From an uncultured Sulfitobacter sp. (GTDB lineage: Bacteria > Pseudomonadota > Alphaproteobacteria > Rhodobacterales > Rhodobacteraceae), in the NCBI GenBank assembly GCA_905182645.1, contig CAJJCJ010000006.1, positions 310,001 to 374,000 on the forward strand: a DNA stretch of 64,000 bases, read 5' to 3'. The notes beneath the pieces were generated by a model. It was not told the DNA's origin. It worked only from the letters and a program-made list of their open reading frames with translations, and searched no databases. This document shows positions 57,253 through 64,000 of the stretch, in pieces. Every line of letters starts with the position of its first letter. The first letter of the stretch is position 1. Made by a program: the position numbers and the translations under genes.

Positions 57253-57586
57253 TTCCACGGCTACGCAGCTTCTTGAACTATTGAACCGCGAACGAGAGGC
57301 GATCATTCAAGCTGATTTTCTAGCGGTGGATCATTGCGTCGCGAAAAAAGAAACGCTGCTCACGGCACTTAATAACTCCCCAGTGGTCACCGGAACGCTC
57401 ACCAAAATCCGTTCTGCGCTGGAGGAAAACCAACCACTCTTAACGTCCGCCATTGCGGGTGTCCAAGCGGCACGAACCCGCGTCGCGGAACTAAAAGACG
57501 TCCGCATGGGGCTGCGTGTCTATGACCAGACCGGGCAGATCGCGCAGGTCCAGACAAGAAATACAGGCCTCAGCAAACGAAGTTAG
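57245..57586 (+). CDS. FlgN-like flagellar export chaperone
   Basis: 113 aa, mostly helical (LLELLNREREAIIQADFLAV, KKETLLTALNN, RSALEENQPLLTSAIAGVQA), the size and shape of FlgN, which chaperones hook-filament junction proteins. Start overlaps the flgJ end by 8 nt. Identification rests on pattern and context, so a different small flagellar protein is possible. The frame is intact. Confidence 0.6.
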   Translation: MVDSTATQLLELLNREREAIIQADFLAVDHCVAKKETLLTALNNSPVVTGTLTKIRSALEENQPLLTSAIAGVQAARTRVAELKDVRMGLRVYDQTGQIAQVQTRNTGLSKRS

Positions 57587-57587
57587 A

Positions 57588-57794
57588 ATCTAGTTATATC
57601 AAATTTTCGCGATCTTACTGAGCAGCGTTAAGACCATGTTTAGGGCCACTGATGCAGTTTGCAAATATATCCAAAATGGAACCTCACCAAGCAATTTCTT
57701 TGGGGAAGGTCAGAATGACTTTTCACACGTCACCCTTTGGTTACGTATCCCGAAATCATGGTGCAAAATGCGCCACCACTTCAAAAAGGCAATT
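57588..57794. other. Unassigned stretch between flgN-like gene and motB fragment
   Basis: About 200 nt that replaces the expected continuation of motB. Contains GGTGCAAAATGCGCCACC, whose GGTG/CACC ends are complementary, near 57762-57779, and a short plus-strand ORF from 57716 (MTFHTSPFGYVSRNHGAKCA, 27 aa) with GGAAGG upstream of its ATG. I recognise neither an insertion sequence nor a gene. The boundary near 57800 is likely a rearrangement junction. Confidence 0.4.
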
Positions 57795-57887
57795 TTAAAT
57801 AGCAACTTTCCATGCGCCACCGTGGTGACCACCGCCTTGGATGACCTTCTTACGTTTTATTATGATCGGTGCATTTGCTGTCGTCAT
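57795..57887 (-). pseudogene. motB: motB fragment (first 30 codons only)
   Basis: Starting at ATG 57887 with AGGGGTGA just upstream, the frame encodes the cytoplasmic N-terminus of MotB: APIIIKRKKV then GGGHHGGAWKVA, the highly conserved run before the transmembrane helix. After WKVA the expected YADFVTAMMAFFLLMW is absent and a stop follows at 57795-57797. The gene is therefore truncated by a deletion or insertion. MotB anchors the flagellar stator to peptidoglycan; without the helix and OmpA-like domain this product cannot function. Confidence 0.8.
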
Positions 57888-57973
57888 CGTTCACCCCTAA
57901 TTTTGTCACTCAAGATCGATTTAGGCGTCAGGGGGTGAAATGGTACTTAAAGATTGGATTGTCTTAGAATGCA

Positions 57974-58741
57974 TTATTTCTGCATTTTAACATAAATTTC
58001 GTCAGGCCCACAAAACTCAGCAAGGTTATAGCCTTTTTCGCGCATCAAGGCAGGTAAAGCCAGATCAGCATTGTTGTTCTCAATCGACCAAATAGTGACA
58101 TCATGCTTATCAAATGGGAATTTCTGCAAGGCGGCCAATTCACCACCCGCAATGTCCAATGAGACAAAATCGGGGTGCATAATATTAGTCTCAACCAATA
58201 TGGCAGACAACGACCGCGTCGGGACCTTAACCACATTCTCAGCATGGCGCGGGTCGGACCTAATGCGCTTAAGCATCTGATCGTCATAAGTTTTGGACAG
58301 GCCACTCATTTGGGTAAACCCTTTGGTCACGGTAATAAAATCAGCGGTGCCTTTCTTGTCGGACACAGCATATTCCATGCACGGGGATGTGCGCATTTTC
58401 TCTGCCTTGGCACGCTGGGCAGCAACAGGTTCAACCATCACACCTGTCCAATTGCGCCAACGCTCAAAGAACATCGTGTTGGAACCAGTGACACCGTCAT
58501 AGGCACCGACATCAACAAATGTGCCGCCCTCTTTTTGGTTCATAATGCGATCGACAATCAAATCTTGGCCAGCTTGCGAAGCATAAGGAAACGTCGGGCT
58601 CAGCATGCCACGCACGGTATGCAATTGGCGGGTCAGCGGCGCACGGGCGCGGGTCTTCTCAGTCGCTAGCTTTGCGACAAGTTCAGTTTGAAGTTCGGCC
58701 AACGCGTCATGAGCGGCTTTGATACGGGCGTCGATTGTCAT
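57974..58741 (-). CDS. FkbM-family methyltransferase
   Basis: 255 aa. N-terminal helical region (1-45), then a SAM-methyltransferase core with SQAGQDLIVDRI, TFVDVGAYDGVTGSNT (SAM site), GVMVEPVAAQRAKAE, and PDFVSLDIAGGELAALQKF, the FkbM signature (usually DIEGxE; here DIAGGE). Such enzymes methylate sugars of polysaccharides or glycoproteins, or natural products. Start overlaps the stop of the DUF6165-like gene (ATGA). In the flagellar neighbourhood it may once have served flagellin or LPS glycan modification, but this is inference. Confidence 0.88.
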   Translation of the reverse strand: MTIDARIKAAHDALAELQTELVAKLATEKTRARAPLTRQLHTVRGMLSPTFPYASQAGQDLIVDRIMNQKEGGTFVDVGAYDGVTGSNTMFFERWRNWTGVMVEPVAAQRAKAEKMRTSPCMEYAVSDKKGTADFITVTKGFTQMSGLSKTYDDQMLKRIRSDPRHAENVVKVPTRSLSAILVETNIMHPDFVSLDIAGGELAALQKFPFDKHDVTIWSIENNNADLALPALMREKGYNLAEFCGPDEIYVKMQK

Positions 58742-59139
58742 GATGGATTCCCAAATTCAGTATATGATTTTTCTTCCACAATCTGGGATCCCAGAAGCAG
58801 GTTGATGTTCTTCTTAACACGGGCGCGCTCAACGTTGGTAACATAAACGGCACGGGCCAATCCGATGAATCCAGGACCAAAGTCGGACTTCGCCTCAAAC
58901 GCACGAATGTCGTCTTGGATGACCCAAAGGTCTGCATTTATCTCATAAAGCTCGTCCCACAGGGCCCGCAATGCAGGCGACATCGGGATCGCAGCCGTCG
59001 CAGTCTGCGACAGCACAGCCATCTCGTGACACACATTAACCAGCTTTGCAGCATCGGTCATCTTTTCAGACTTCAGGCGCAGAATCGTCAATTTGTCGAT
59101 CAGCTCGCCAGGGGTAGTTGGGACAAAAATTTCCATCAT
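58738..59139 (-). CDS. DUF6165-like small protein
   Basis: 133 aa starting MMEIFVPTTPGELIDKLTIL. The PGELIDKLTILRLKSEKM stretch and a helical remainder match a small family (DUF6165) often next to glycosyltransferase or LPS genes; the match is from memory. GGAAG lies upstream of the ATG. Its start overlaps the stop of the upstream gene fragment (ATGA) and its end overlaps the FkbM start (ATGA), so three genes were once translated in series. Function unknown. Confidence 0.65.
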   Translation of the reverse strand: MMEIFVPTTPGELIDKLTILRLKSEKMTDAAKLVNVCHEMAVLSQTATAAIPMSPALRALWDELYEINADLWVIQDDIRAFEAKSDFGPGFIGLARAVYVTNVERARVKKNINLLLGSQIVEEKSYTEFGNPS

Positions 59140-59205
59140 ATGCGATCTTCCAAATACTGACAAAGTGCTGTTTCCACTTCTGCAATCACACCTGACCACT
59201 GCAAC
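59136..59205 (-). pseudogene. C-terminal tail of a gene cut by the IS5-type element
   Basis: The last 22 codons of a leftward gene remain: LQWSGVIAEVETALCQYLED then RI and TGA, overlapping the next start by ATGA. The frame runs straight into the left end of the IS remnant at 59206, so the rest of the gene is lost or displaced. The tail resembles the ends of glycosyltransferase or TPR-type proteins but is too short to assign. Confidence 0.6.
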
Positions 59206-59838
59206 GGGCCTTGTTGCATAGATCGGTGAGGGCGAATGGCTTGAAGAAAAGCATAAAACCACGCGCAAACGGCACTCTTGGCGCAAGCTGCACCTCGGTC
59301 TCGATCTTGTCAGTGGCGAGATCGTCTGTTCCGAGTTGACCACAGATGAGGTCGGCGATACGACAGCGCTACCGGACCTGTTGGATCAAGTCGACAGCCC
59401 CGTTGATCTGTTTCTCGCAGATGGAGCTTACGATGGAGAACCCACATCTGACTTGCTTGTCGCTTGATTTGGATCGACAATCGAGGTCACGATCCCGCCT
59501 CCCAAAAACGCAGTACTGAGCCCAAACGCGGCACAGGAGCCGACAGTGCGCGATCACCATATCGCCAACATCGCAGCCCGCAGGCGGATGGCTTGGCAGA
59601 AAGCCTCTGGCTACAATCAACGCAGCCGAGGCGAAACCCTCATGGGCCGCTGGAAGGCCGTCATCGGGCCCAAGCTAAAAGCTCGCGCCTTCGAAAACCA
59701 GAAAACGGAAGCCAAGATTGGCGTCCGCATACTCAATCGGGTGACCGAACTTGGCCGTCCCAATTTCGAACGCACAGCCTAAATTCCGTCTCGGGTAGGG
59801 CCCGTTCCGCGCCGCACCTGATCCCTGCAACACGGCCC
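59206..59838 (+). mobile_element. IS5-family insertion sequence remnant
   Basis: Left end GGGCCTTGTTGCATAGAT (59206-59223) and right end ATCCCTGCAACACGGCCC (59821-59838) are imperfect inverted repeats of the IS5 type. About 630 bp remain, roughly half the normal length: the first part of the transposase is deleted and the rest has an in-frame stop. No clear target-site duplication. It separates the flagellar/FkbM region from the ynj-like operon and truncates a gene at its left end. Confidence 0.75.
59222..59782 (+). pseudogene. IS5-family transposase, 5'-deleted and interrupted by TGA
   Basis: One frame from 59222 encodes the C-terminal half of an IS5-type transposase: GEGEWLEEKHKTTRKRHSWR, LHLGLDLVSGEIVCSELTTD, LFLADGAYDGEPTSDLLVA, then TGA (59465-59467, probably from CGA), then FGSTIEVTIPPPKNAVL, GYNQRSRGETLMGRWKAVIG and TELGRPNFERTA. 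The DDE residues of the second and third catalytic blocks (ADGAYD, the E in RGETLMGRWK) are present but the N-terminal third with the first Asp is missing. Inactive. Confidence 0.8.
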
Positions 59839-59878
59839 CAAAATAGCACATCGGTGGTTTTGGGGGCATGCACAAGCG

Positions 59879-60520
59879 TCAATGAAGCGGGGATAGGGTC
59901 ACAATATCACCACCCGCAGCGGCAGCATCTTCAGCATCATGAGTGACCATCAGAACGGGCAGTGCGCGGGCTTTGGCACGGGCAAATACTAGTTCGCGGA
60001 CTTGGGCGCGCAACGCGGTATCAAGCCGCGAAAACGGCTCATCCAGCAGTAAACCGCAGGGGTCCGACAACAGCATCCGCATCAAAGCAACGCGGGCTTT
60101 TTGCCCACCAGACAATGTCGCCGGATCACGGTCCGCAAACCCGTCCAGCCCGACCTCTGCCAAGGCTTCGTCAATGCGGGTTTGCCTGTCCACCTTGGAC
60201 CCACCAGCACGCAGACCAAACGCCAAATTTGCACCCACAGACAAATGCGGAAACAGCAGATCGTCTTGAAACAATATCCCAACGCGGCGCTGGTACGCGG
60301 GCGCATCGGTGACGTCCATACCGTCCAAAATTATCGTGCCCGTCGCCGAAAAATCTTGGGCCAGCGTGCCCGTAATGAAAGCAAGCAGCGTGGACTTTCC
60401 AACCCCAGACGGCCCCATAACTGACAGAACTTCCCCTGGGCCAATATGACGGGACAATGACAAAAGCGGCGCACCGTTCTTCAATATTGTCACATCGCGC
60501 AGTGTTAGACCCCTATCCAT
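59879..60520 (-). CDS. YnjD-type ABC transporter ATPase
   Basis: 213 aa. Walker A GPSGVGKST, Q-loop LFQDDLLFPHL, signature LSGGQKARVALMR, Walker B GLLLDEPFSRLD, His in MVTHDAEDA. It is close to the thiamine/YnjD type of importer ATPase. Start MDRGLTL lies 8 nt inside the permease gene. It is the last gene of the importer operon, just before the IS5 remnant. Substrate not determined. Confidence 0.9.
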   Translation of the reverse strand: MDRGLTLRDVTILKNGAPLLSLSRHIGPGEVLSVMGPSGVGKSTLLAFITGTLAQDFSATGTIILDGMDVTDAPAYQRRVGILFQDDLLFPHLSVGANLAFGLRAGGSKVDRQTRIDEALAEVGLDGFADRDPATLSGGQKARVALMRMLLSDPCGLLLDEPFSRLDTALRAQVRELVFARAKARALPVLMVTHDAEDAAAAGGDIVTLSPLH

Positions 60521-62273
60521 ACCGCAGTCCTTTTCTGTTGCGCCACACAATTGCAGGCACAATCAAAGCCAGTGCAAACAGGATCAGCGCGGCACCCGTT
60601 TGCATTAAACCGTAAACACCAATGGCACGACGATCACCGCCTGACGCCAGTGCGACAGCCTCAGTCGTTAGGGTGGCCACGCGTCCGCCACCAATCAACA
60701 ACGTCGCCAGATACTGCCCGACCGACACCGAAAACCCAACAGCCGCGGCCGTCAAAACTGGACGCAATAACATCGGCAATCGCACCTTCCAAAGGACACG
60801 GTCAGGACGCGCGCCCAGCGCATTTGCAATCACCCCCATCCGCACATCCCACGCACGGAACGGATCCGCCAATGATAAAAACACATAAGGCAGCACAAAC
60901 ACCAGATGAGCCAGCATCACAGGCAACCGCCCGACATCCGCCCCAATGTTCAACATCAATGTCTGCAAGCCCGGCAGGAACGCAGTCTGCGGCACCAGCA
61001 ATGGCAAATAAAGCAACCATATACCCCGCGACGACAGGCGCAAACCATAGCGGTACTCGGCCTCCAAGCAGCCTACCGTAAGAGCCAGCGCTGCGAGCGT
61101 GACCACAGCGGCAATCAACGCCGTTTCACCCAGTGCTTCCACCGTTCCTGGCCCAAAACGCATCCAATTTCGTCCGCTCAACTGATCGGGCAGAAAATCA
61201 GGAAAGCTCCAATATCCTGCAAACGACCAGACGCCCAAAACCACAATGCCAGCAAGCACAAGAAACGCACAAACGATCCCTGCAGTTAGGGCCAATCCTC
61301 CAACAATAGGGTCGATTTTTCCGCGCGTACCAGACATAATCCAGCGATGCCCAAGGACCGTGACAATGGCTTCACCAATGCGCCAAGCCATCAACGCGCC
61401 AATGACCAACGCCAGTTGCAACAACGCAGCAGCGGCCCCTTGCAAACGCATCGCCAAGTCGGGGTCAGACATAAGACGCACAATATAAACAGAAAGGCTC
61501 GGCGGGGTGTTCGGTCCCAAAATAACGGCGACATCGACGACCGACATTGAATAGGCCAATACCACATAAACCGGCAGCCTGATTTGCGCATAAACGCGCG
61601 GGAACACGGTTTTCAGCCAGCCCGTCAAACGGCCATAACCCAGCGCTTTGGCCACTGCAGCACTGCGTCCAGTATCAGCTTGGCCAAGTGCGGCGAGCGT
61701 GATCAGCAGCAAGAACGGCACCTCTTTGATGACCAATCCGGCCATCATCGTCAGGCCCCAAGTGTCTTGAACGATCAACAAATCAGGTGGTCGGTCCCAG
61801 CCCGTGATTGCAGGTGAAACTGCCCGCGACAGCCACCCAGACGGGGTGATCAAAAACGCCAACCCAAACGCGGCAGCAGCGTGGGGAACCGACAACAATG
61901 GCGACAGCAACCGTTCTAAGAACCGGAACGCGGGGGTGCCAGACCAGCCAGCTGTCAACAGCGCAACAATGGTCAACGCCAGTGCTGTTGCACCAACACC
62001 CACGCCAACAGACAGCATAACGGCGCGCGGCAATCCGGCCCAATCAAACAAATCATAAAACGGGGATAGCGTCGGACCTGTCAGTCCCGCGGCAGGCAAA
62101 TGCCCAAACGCGGGCAAAATAGTGCCGTAAAGCCCCGCAATCACTGGTCCAAGCATCGCGAGCAACGTTATTGCAGGCAACACAGGCAAAACGCGCCGTG
62201 ACTTGTGATCGTGGCGCGTTTTCACGTCGGTTGACAGCTTACTGCGCAACGCCGTAACGATCCGCCCAATCAT
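60513..62273 (-). CDS. YnjC-type double-length ABC permease
   Basis: 586 aa with about twelve transmembrane segments, i.e. two fused permease halves as in YnjC and ThiP. EAA-like loops appear in each half (AVAKALGYGRLTGWLKTVFP and VIANALGARPDRVLWKVRLP). It overlaps the binding-protein gene by 35 nt if ATG 62273 is the start; an in-frame GTG at 62225, 12 nt after the binding-protein stop, is an alternative. Neither has a strong ribosome site. Confidence 0.87.
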   Translation of the reverse strand: MIGRIVTALRSKLSTDVKTRHDHKSRRVLPVLPAITLLAMLGPVIAGLYGTILPAFGHLPAAGLTGPTLSPFYDLFDWAGLPRAVMLSVGVGVGATALALTIVALLTAGWSGTPAFRFLERLLSPLLSVPHAAAAFGLAFLITPSGWLSRAVSPAITGWDRPPDLLIVQDTWGLTMMAGLVIKEVPFLLLITLAALGQADTGRSAAVAKALGYGRLTGWLKTVFPRVYAQIRLPVYVVLAYSMSVVDVAVILGPNTPPSLSVYIVRLMSDPDLAMRLQGAAAALLQLALVIGALMAWRIGEAIVTVLGHRWIMSGTRGKIDPIVGGLALTAGIVCAFLVLAGIVVLGVWSFAGYWSFPDFLPDQLSGRNWMRFGPGTVEALGETALIAAVVTLAALALTVGCLEAEYRYGLRLSSRGIWLLYLPLLVPQTAFLPGLQTLMLNIGADVGRLPVMLAHLVFVLPYVFLSLADPFRAWDVRMGVIANALGARPDRVLWKVRLPMLLRPVLTAAAVGFSVSVGQYLATLLIGGGRVATLTTEAVALASGGDRRAIGVYGLMQTGAALILFALALIVPAIVWRNRKGLRYG

Positions 62274-63438
62274 CAGCCAAACGCGTGGCCCAGCTTGGGT
62301 GCGGCTCCGCTTGAACAGTGCCCCGATCAGCTGGCGACAAGGTCGCAATGCCAAGATCAAGCCCATCAAACACCGCTCGTTCATCTGCGGTAATCGCGGT
62401 CATATCCAAGACCGTGCCATAACCCAAAATCGCAGGGTCCTGCGCGCGGGCCTGCGCCTCTGGAGACATCAAGAAGTTGGCGACAATCATCGCGCCCGCC
62501 TTGGACCCTGAATTGTAAGGAACAGTCACAAACGACGCATTCCCGATTGTGCCCTTGTCCAACACAAAGGTGCGCACGGTGTCTGGCAATTCAAAGTTGG
62601 CAATCGCAGTCGACGCAGCACCGGGGCTAAACGAAATCGACAGATCCAGTTCATCATCAGCAATCAGTGGGAACATCGCGGTGCCTGTCGCAGGATATGC
62701 CTTACCTTCACGCCACAGGTTTGGGGTCAATGCATCAAGATATGCCCAAAGCGGGGCAGAAACTTCGGCATAATTTTCATCCGTCGCTGGGGCGGACAGA
62801 ACGCTCGCATCTGGCAAGATATCAACCAAAACTTGCTTGAGAAACGTCGTGCCCAAGAAATCTGGCGGCTGTGGATAGCTAAAGCGACCGGGGTTCGCCT
62901 GCGCCCACTCCAGCAACGCCTGCATGGACCCAACACGCTCAGGCATGTCAGCAGTGTCATGTACAAACACAACCTGCGCCATGGCCCACGGGCTTTCAAA
63001 CCCATCGGTTGGGACCGTGAAATCGGACTGCACAGTTTTTTCGGCAACATCCACAACCGACCAGTTCGGCAACTGCTCTGCATAAGGACCAAACAACAGG
63101 TCGGCCTCTTTCATAGCAGCAAAGTTTACGCCGTTAATCCAGATCATATCGATGGCACCATCATCGTTTTCACCAGCCTGCTTTTCAGCAAGAACGCGGG
63201 TAACAGCGTCAGCGGTATTGGTCAGCTTCACATGCTCAAGTATGACACCGTAATCCTCGGACACACGCGATCCAACCCATGCCAAGAAATCGTTTGTGGT
63301 GGTCGATCCACCCCATGCGTTCCAATATACGGTTTGACCCTTGGCCTCTGCCTTAACAGCATCCCAATCCGCTGGATTAGGGTCTGCAATTGCCGCCACA
63401 GGGGCGATAAGCGCAGCAAGAATAGCAAGATGTTTCAT
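62239..63438 (-). CDS. YnjB-type periplasmic solute-binding protein
   Basis: 399 aa with a signal peptide (MKHLAILAALIAPVAAIA). The mature protein starts DPNPADWDAVKAEAKGQTVYW, and YWNAWGGSTTTNDFLAWVG is a hallmark of the YnjB group. NVYNSGSK-like segment (VPYNSGSKAGAMIVANFLMS) is typical of family 1 ABC binding proteins. Start ATG 63438 has AAAGGA 8 nt upstream. First gene of the importer operon, 12 nt after the CDP-alcohol phosphatidyltransferase gene. Confidence 0.9.
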   Translation of the reverse strand: MKHLAILAALIAPVAAIADPNPADWDAVKAEAKGQTVYWNAWGGSTTTNDFLAWVGSRVSEDYGVILEHVKLTNTADAVTRVLAEKQAGENDDGAIDMIWINGVNFAAMKEADLLFGPYAEQLPNWSVVDVAEKTVQSDFTVPTDGFESPWAMAQVVFVHDTADMPERVGSMQALLEWAQANPGRFSYPQPPDFLGTTFLKQVLVDILPDASVLSAPATDENYAEVSAPLWAYLDALTPNLWREGKAYPATGTAMFPLIADDELDLSISFSPGAASTAIANFELPDTVRTFVLDKGTIGNASFVTVPYNSGSKAGAMIVANFLMSPEAQARAQDPAILGYGTVLDMTAITADERAVFDGLDLGIATLSPADRGTVQAEPHPSWATRLADDWADRYGVAQ

Positions 63439-63450
63439 CAAGATGGTCCT

Positions 63451-64000
63451 TTAGTCAGTATAAGTCTGTTTGGCGCTGTAAATGCGCAAGATAGCAGTCG
63501 CAAAGCATAGTGCGCCAAACACATAAGACAGCGGCACAAAATATGTGGGAAACAGACAAAGTAGGACAAAGAACGCAATCGTCTCGGTCCCTTCCAGAAT
63601 GCCGTTAGAATAGTAAAGCGACTTTTGCCCCTGCGCATCGGTCTTATGACCGTGCTTTTCCGCAAGAATGGCAAAGCCCAAAAAGCTGGTGCCGTTGAAG
63701 TAGAACGCCATCAACAAAAACGCGCCTGCGGCCCCGTTCGTTGTTGGGTCAGCAAAGACAAACGCCGCTGGAATAGCGCCGTAAAACAGAAAGTCCGCGG
63801 CGATATCGAAGTAGCCGCCAAAATCGGTGGTACAAGTCGCCCGCGCAACAGCGCCATCAAGCCCATCTGCGACCCGGCTGGCAAGCAGTGGAAATAATGC
63901 CAAGAACGGTGCGCCCAGCGCGATACAAATCGCCGAAATTAGACCCAAACAAAGGCCAATCAGCGTCACATCGTCTGCACTGATCCCACGCGCCGCAATC
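63451..64000 (-). CDS. CDP-alcohol phosphatidyltransferase (partial, N-terminus outside window)
   Basis: C-terminal 182 codons; the frame continues to the right edge (ARGISADDVTLIGL). The catalytic motif of the family is complete: DGLDGAVAR then GGYFDIAAD, giving the four Asp residues that bind metal and CDP. About five transmembrane helices. The YnjF type is favoured because the next genes are ynjB-, ynjC- and ynjD-like; the enzyme would transfer a phosphatidyl or similar group to an alcohol. A phosphatidylglycerophosphate synthase is the alternative. Confidence 0.85.
   Translation of the reverse strand, partial: IAARGISADDVTLIGLCLGLISAICIALGAPFLALFPLLASRVADGLDGAVARATCTTDFGGYFDIAADFLFYGAIPAAFVFADPTTNGAAGAFLLMAFYFNGTSFLGFAILAEKHGHKTDAQGQKSLYYSNGILEGTETIAFFVLLCLFPTYFVPLSYVFGALCFATAILRIYSAKQTYTD

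Noticed and set aside
57636..57938. Plus-strand frame of 100 codons over the motB fragment
   Set aside because: The minus strand encodes the conserved MotB start, which explains the DNA better.

Overview
The window is chromosomal DNA of an alphaproteobacterium, most likely a marine Rhodobacterales (Roseobacter-type) species. This is judged from gene content and order (mutM-ech-rpsT-dnaA-dnaN-recF with divergent ubiE-ubiB, serB/serC-serA with a serC-type leader, Hint-domain protein, MnmH/SelD pair) and from protein flavour; the species cannot be named from sequence alone. Genes are densely packed, often with 1-11 nt overlaps. No rRNA, tRNA, CRISPR array, prophage or intact insertion sequence was seen.

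Layout. 1-5.9 kb: a mannoside-type sugar uptake operon (solute-binding protein, two permeases, ATPase, GH2 beta-mannosidase) read leftwards, with a divergent LacI-type regulator and palindromic candidate operators between them. 5.9-23 kb: housekeeping genes: LOG protein, dapD and dapE (lysine/DAP), a GluR0-like receptor channel, a Hint-domain protein, rnr, rppH, an L,D-transpeptidase-fold protein, ribA, an OmpR-type regulator, and the serine genes serB / serC-serA. 23-30 kb: heme genes hemC, hemE, hemF, then idi, then a selenium module (mnmH and an FAD-oxidoreductase-SelD fusion). 30-34 kb: an AttEFGH/Lol-like ABC operon. 34-41 kb: thiolase, broken yaaA and pncA, an Hsp70-like protein, trhO, an AbrB-type membrane protein. 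41-54.8 kb: the replication cluster (gyrB, recF, dnaN, dnaA, rpsT, ech, mutM) and ubiE-ubiB.

54.8-59.9 kb is the irregular part. It holds a flagellar remnant (flgD and fliK each cut by one in-frame stop, flgJ- and flgN-like genes, the first 30 codons of motB), an FkbM methyltransferase coupled to a small DUF6165-like gene, the tail of a third gene, and a dead IS5-type element with both ends but an internally deleted, stop-containing transposase. It looks like a motility locus being lost through point mutation, rearrangement and IS activity. 59.9-64 kb is a ynjBCD-like ABC importer followed by a CDP-alcohol phosphatidyltransferase, the same partnership as E. coli ynjBCD/ynjF.

The most interesting items are the clustered gene decay (three 1-nt insertions in yaaA-pncA; three nonsense codons at 55-60 kb), the receptor channel with an altered pore filter, the serC leader, a nested palindromic RNA-like structure after serA, the ynj-type importer/lipid-synthase linkage, and two or three small ORFs with good ribosome binding sites.
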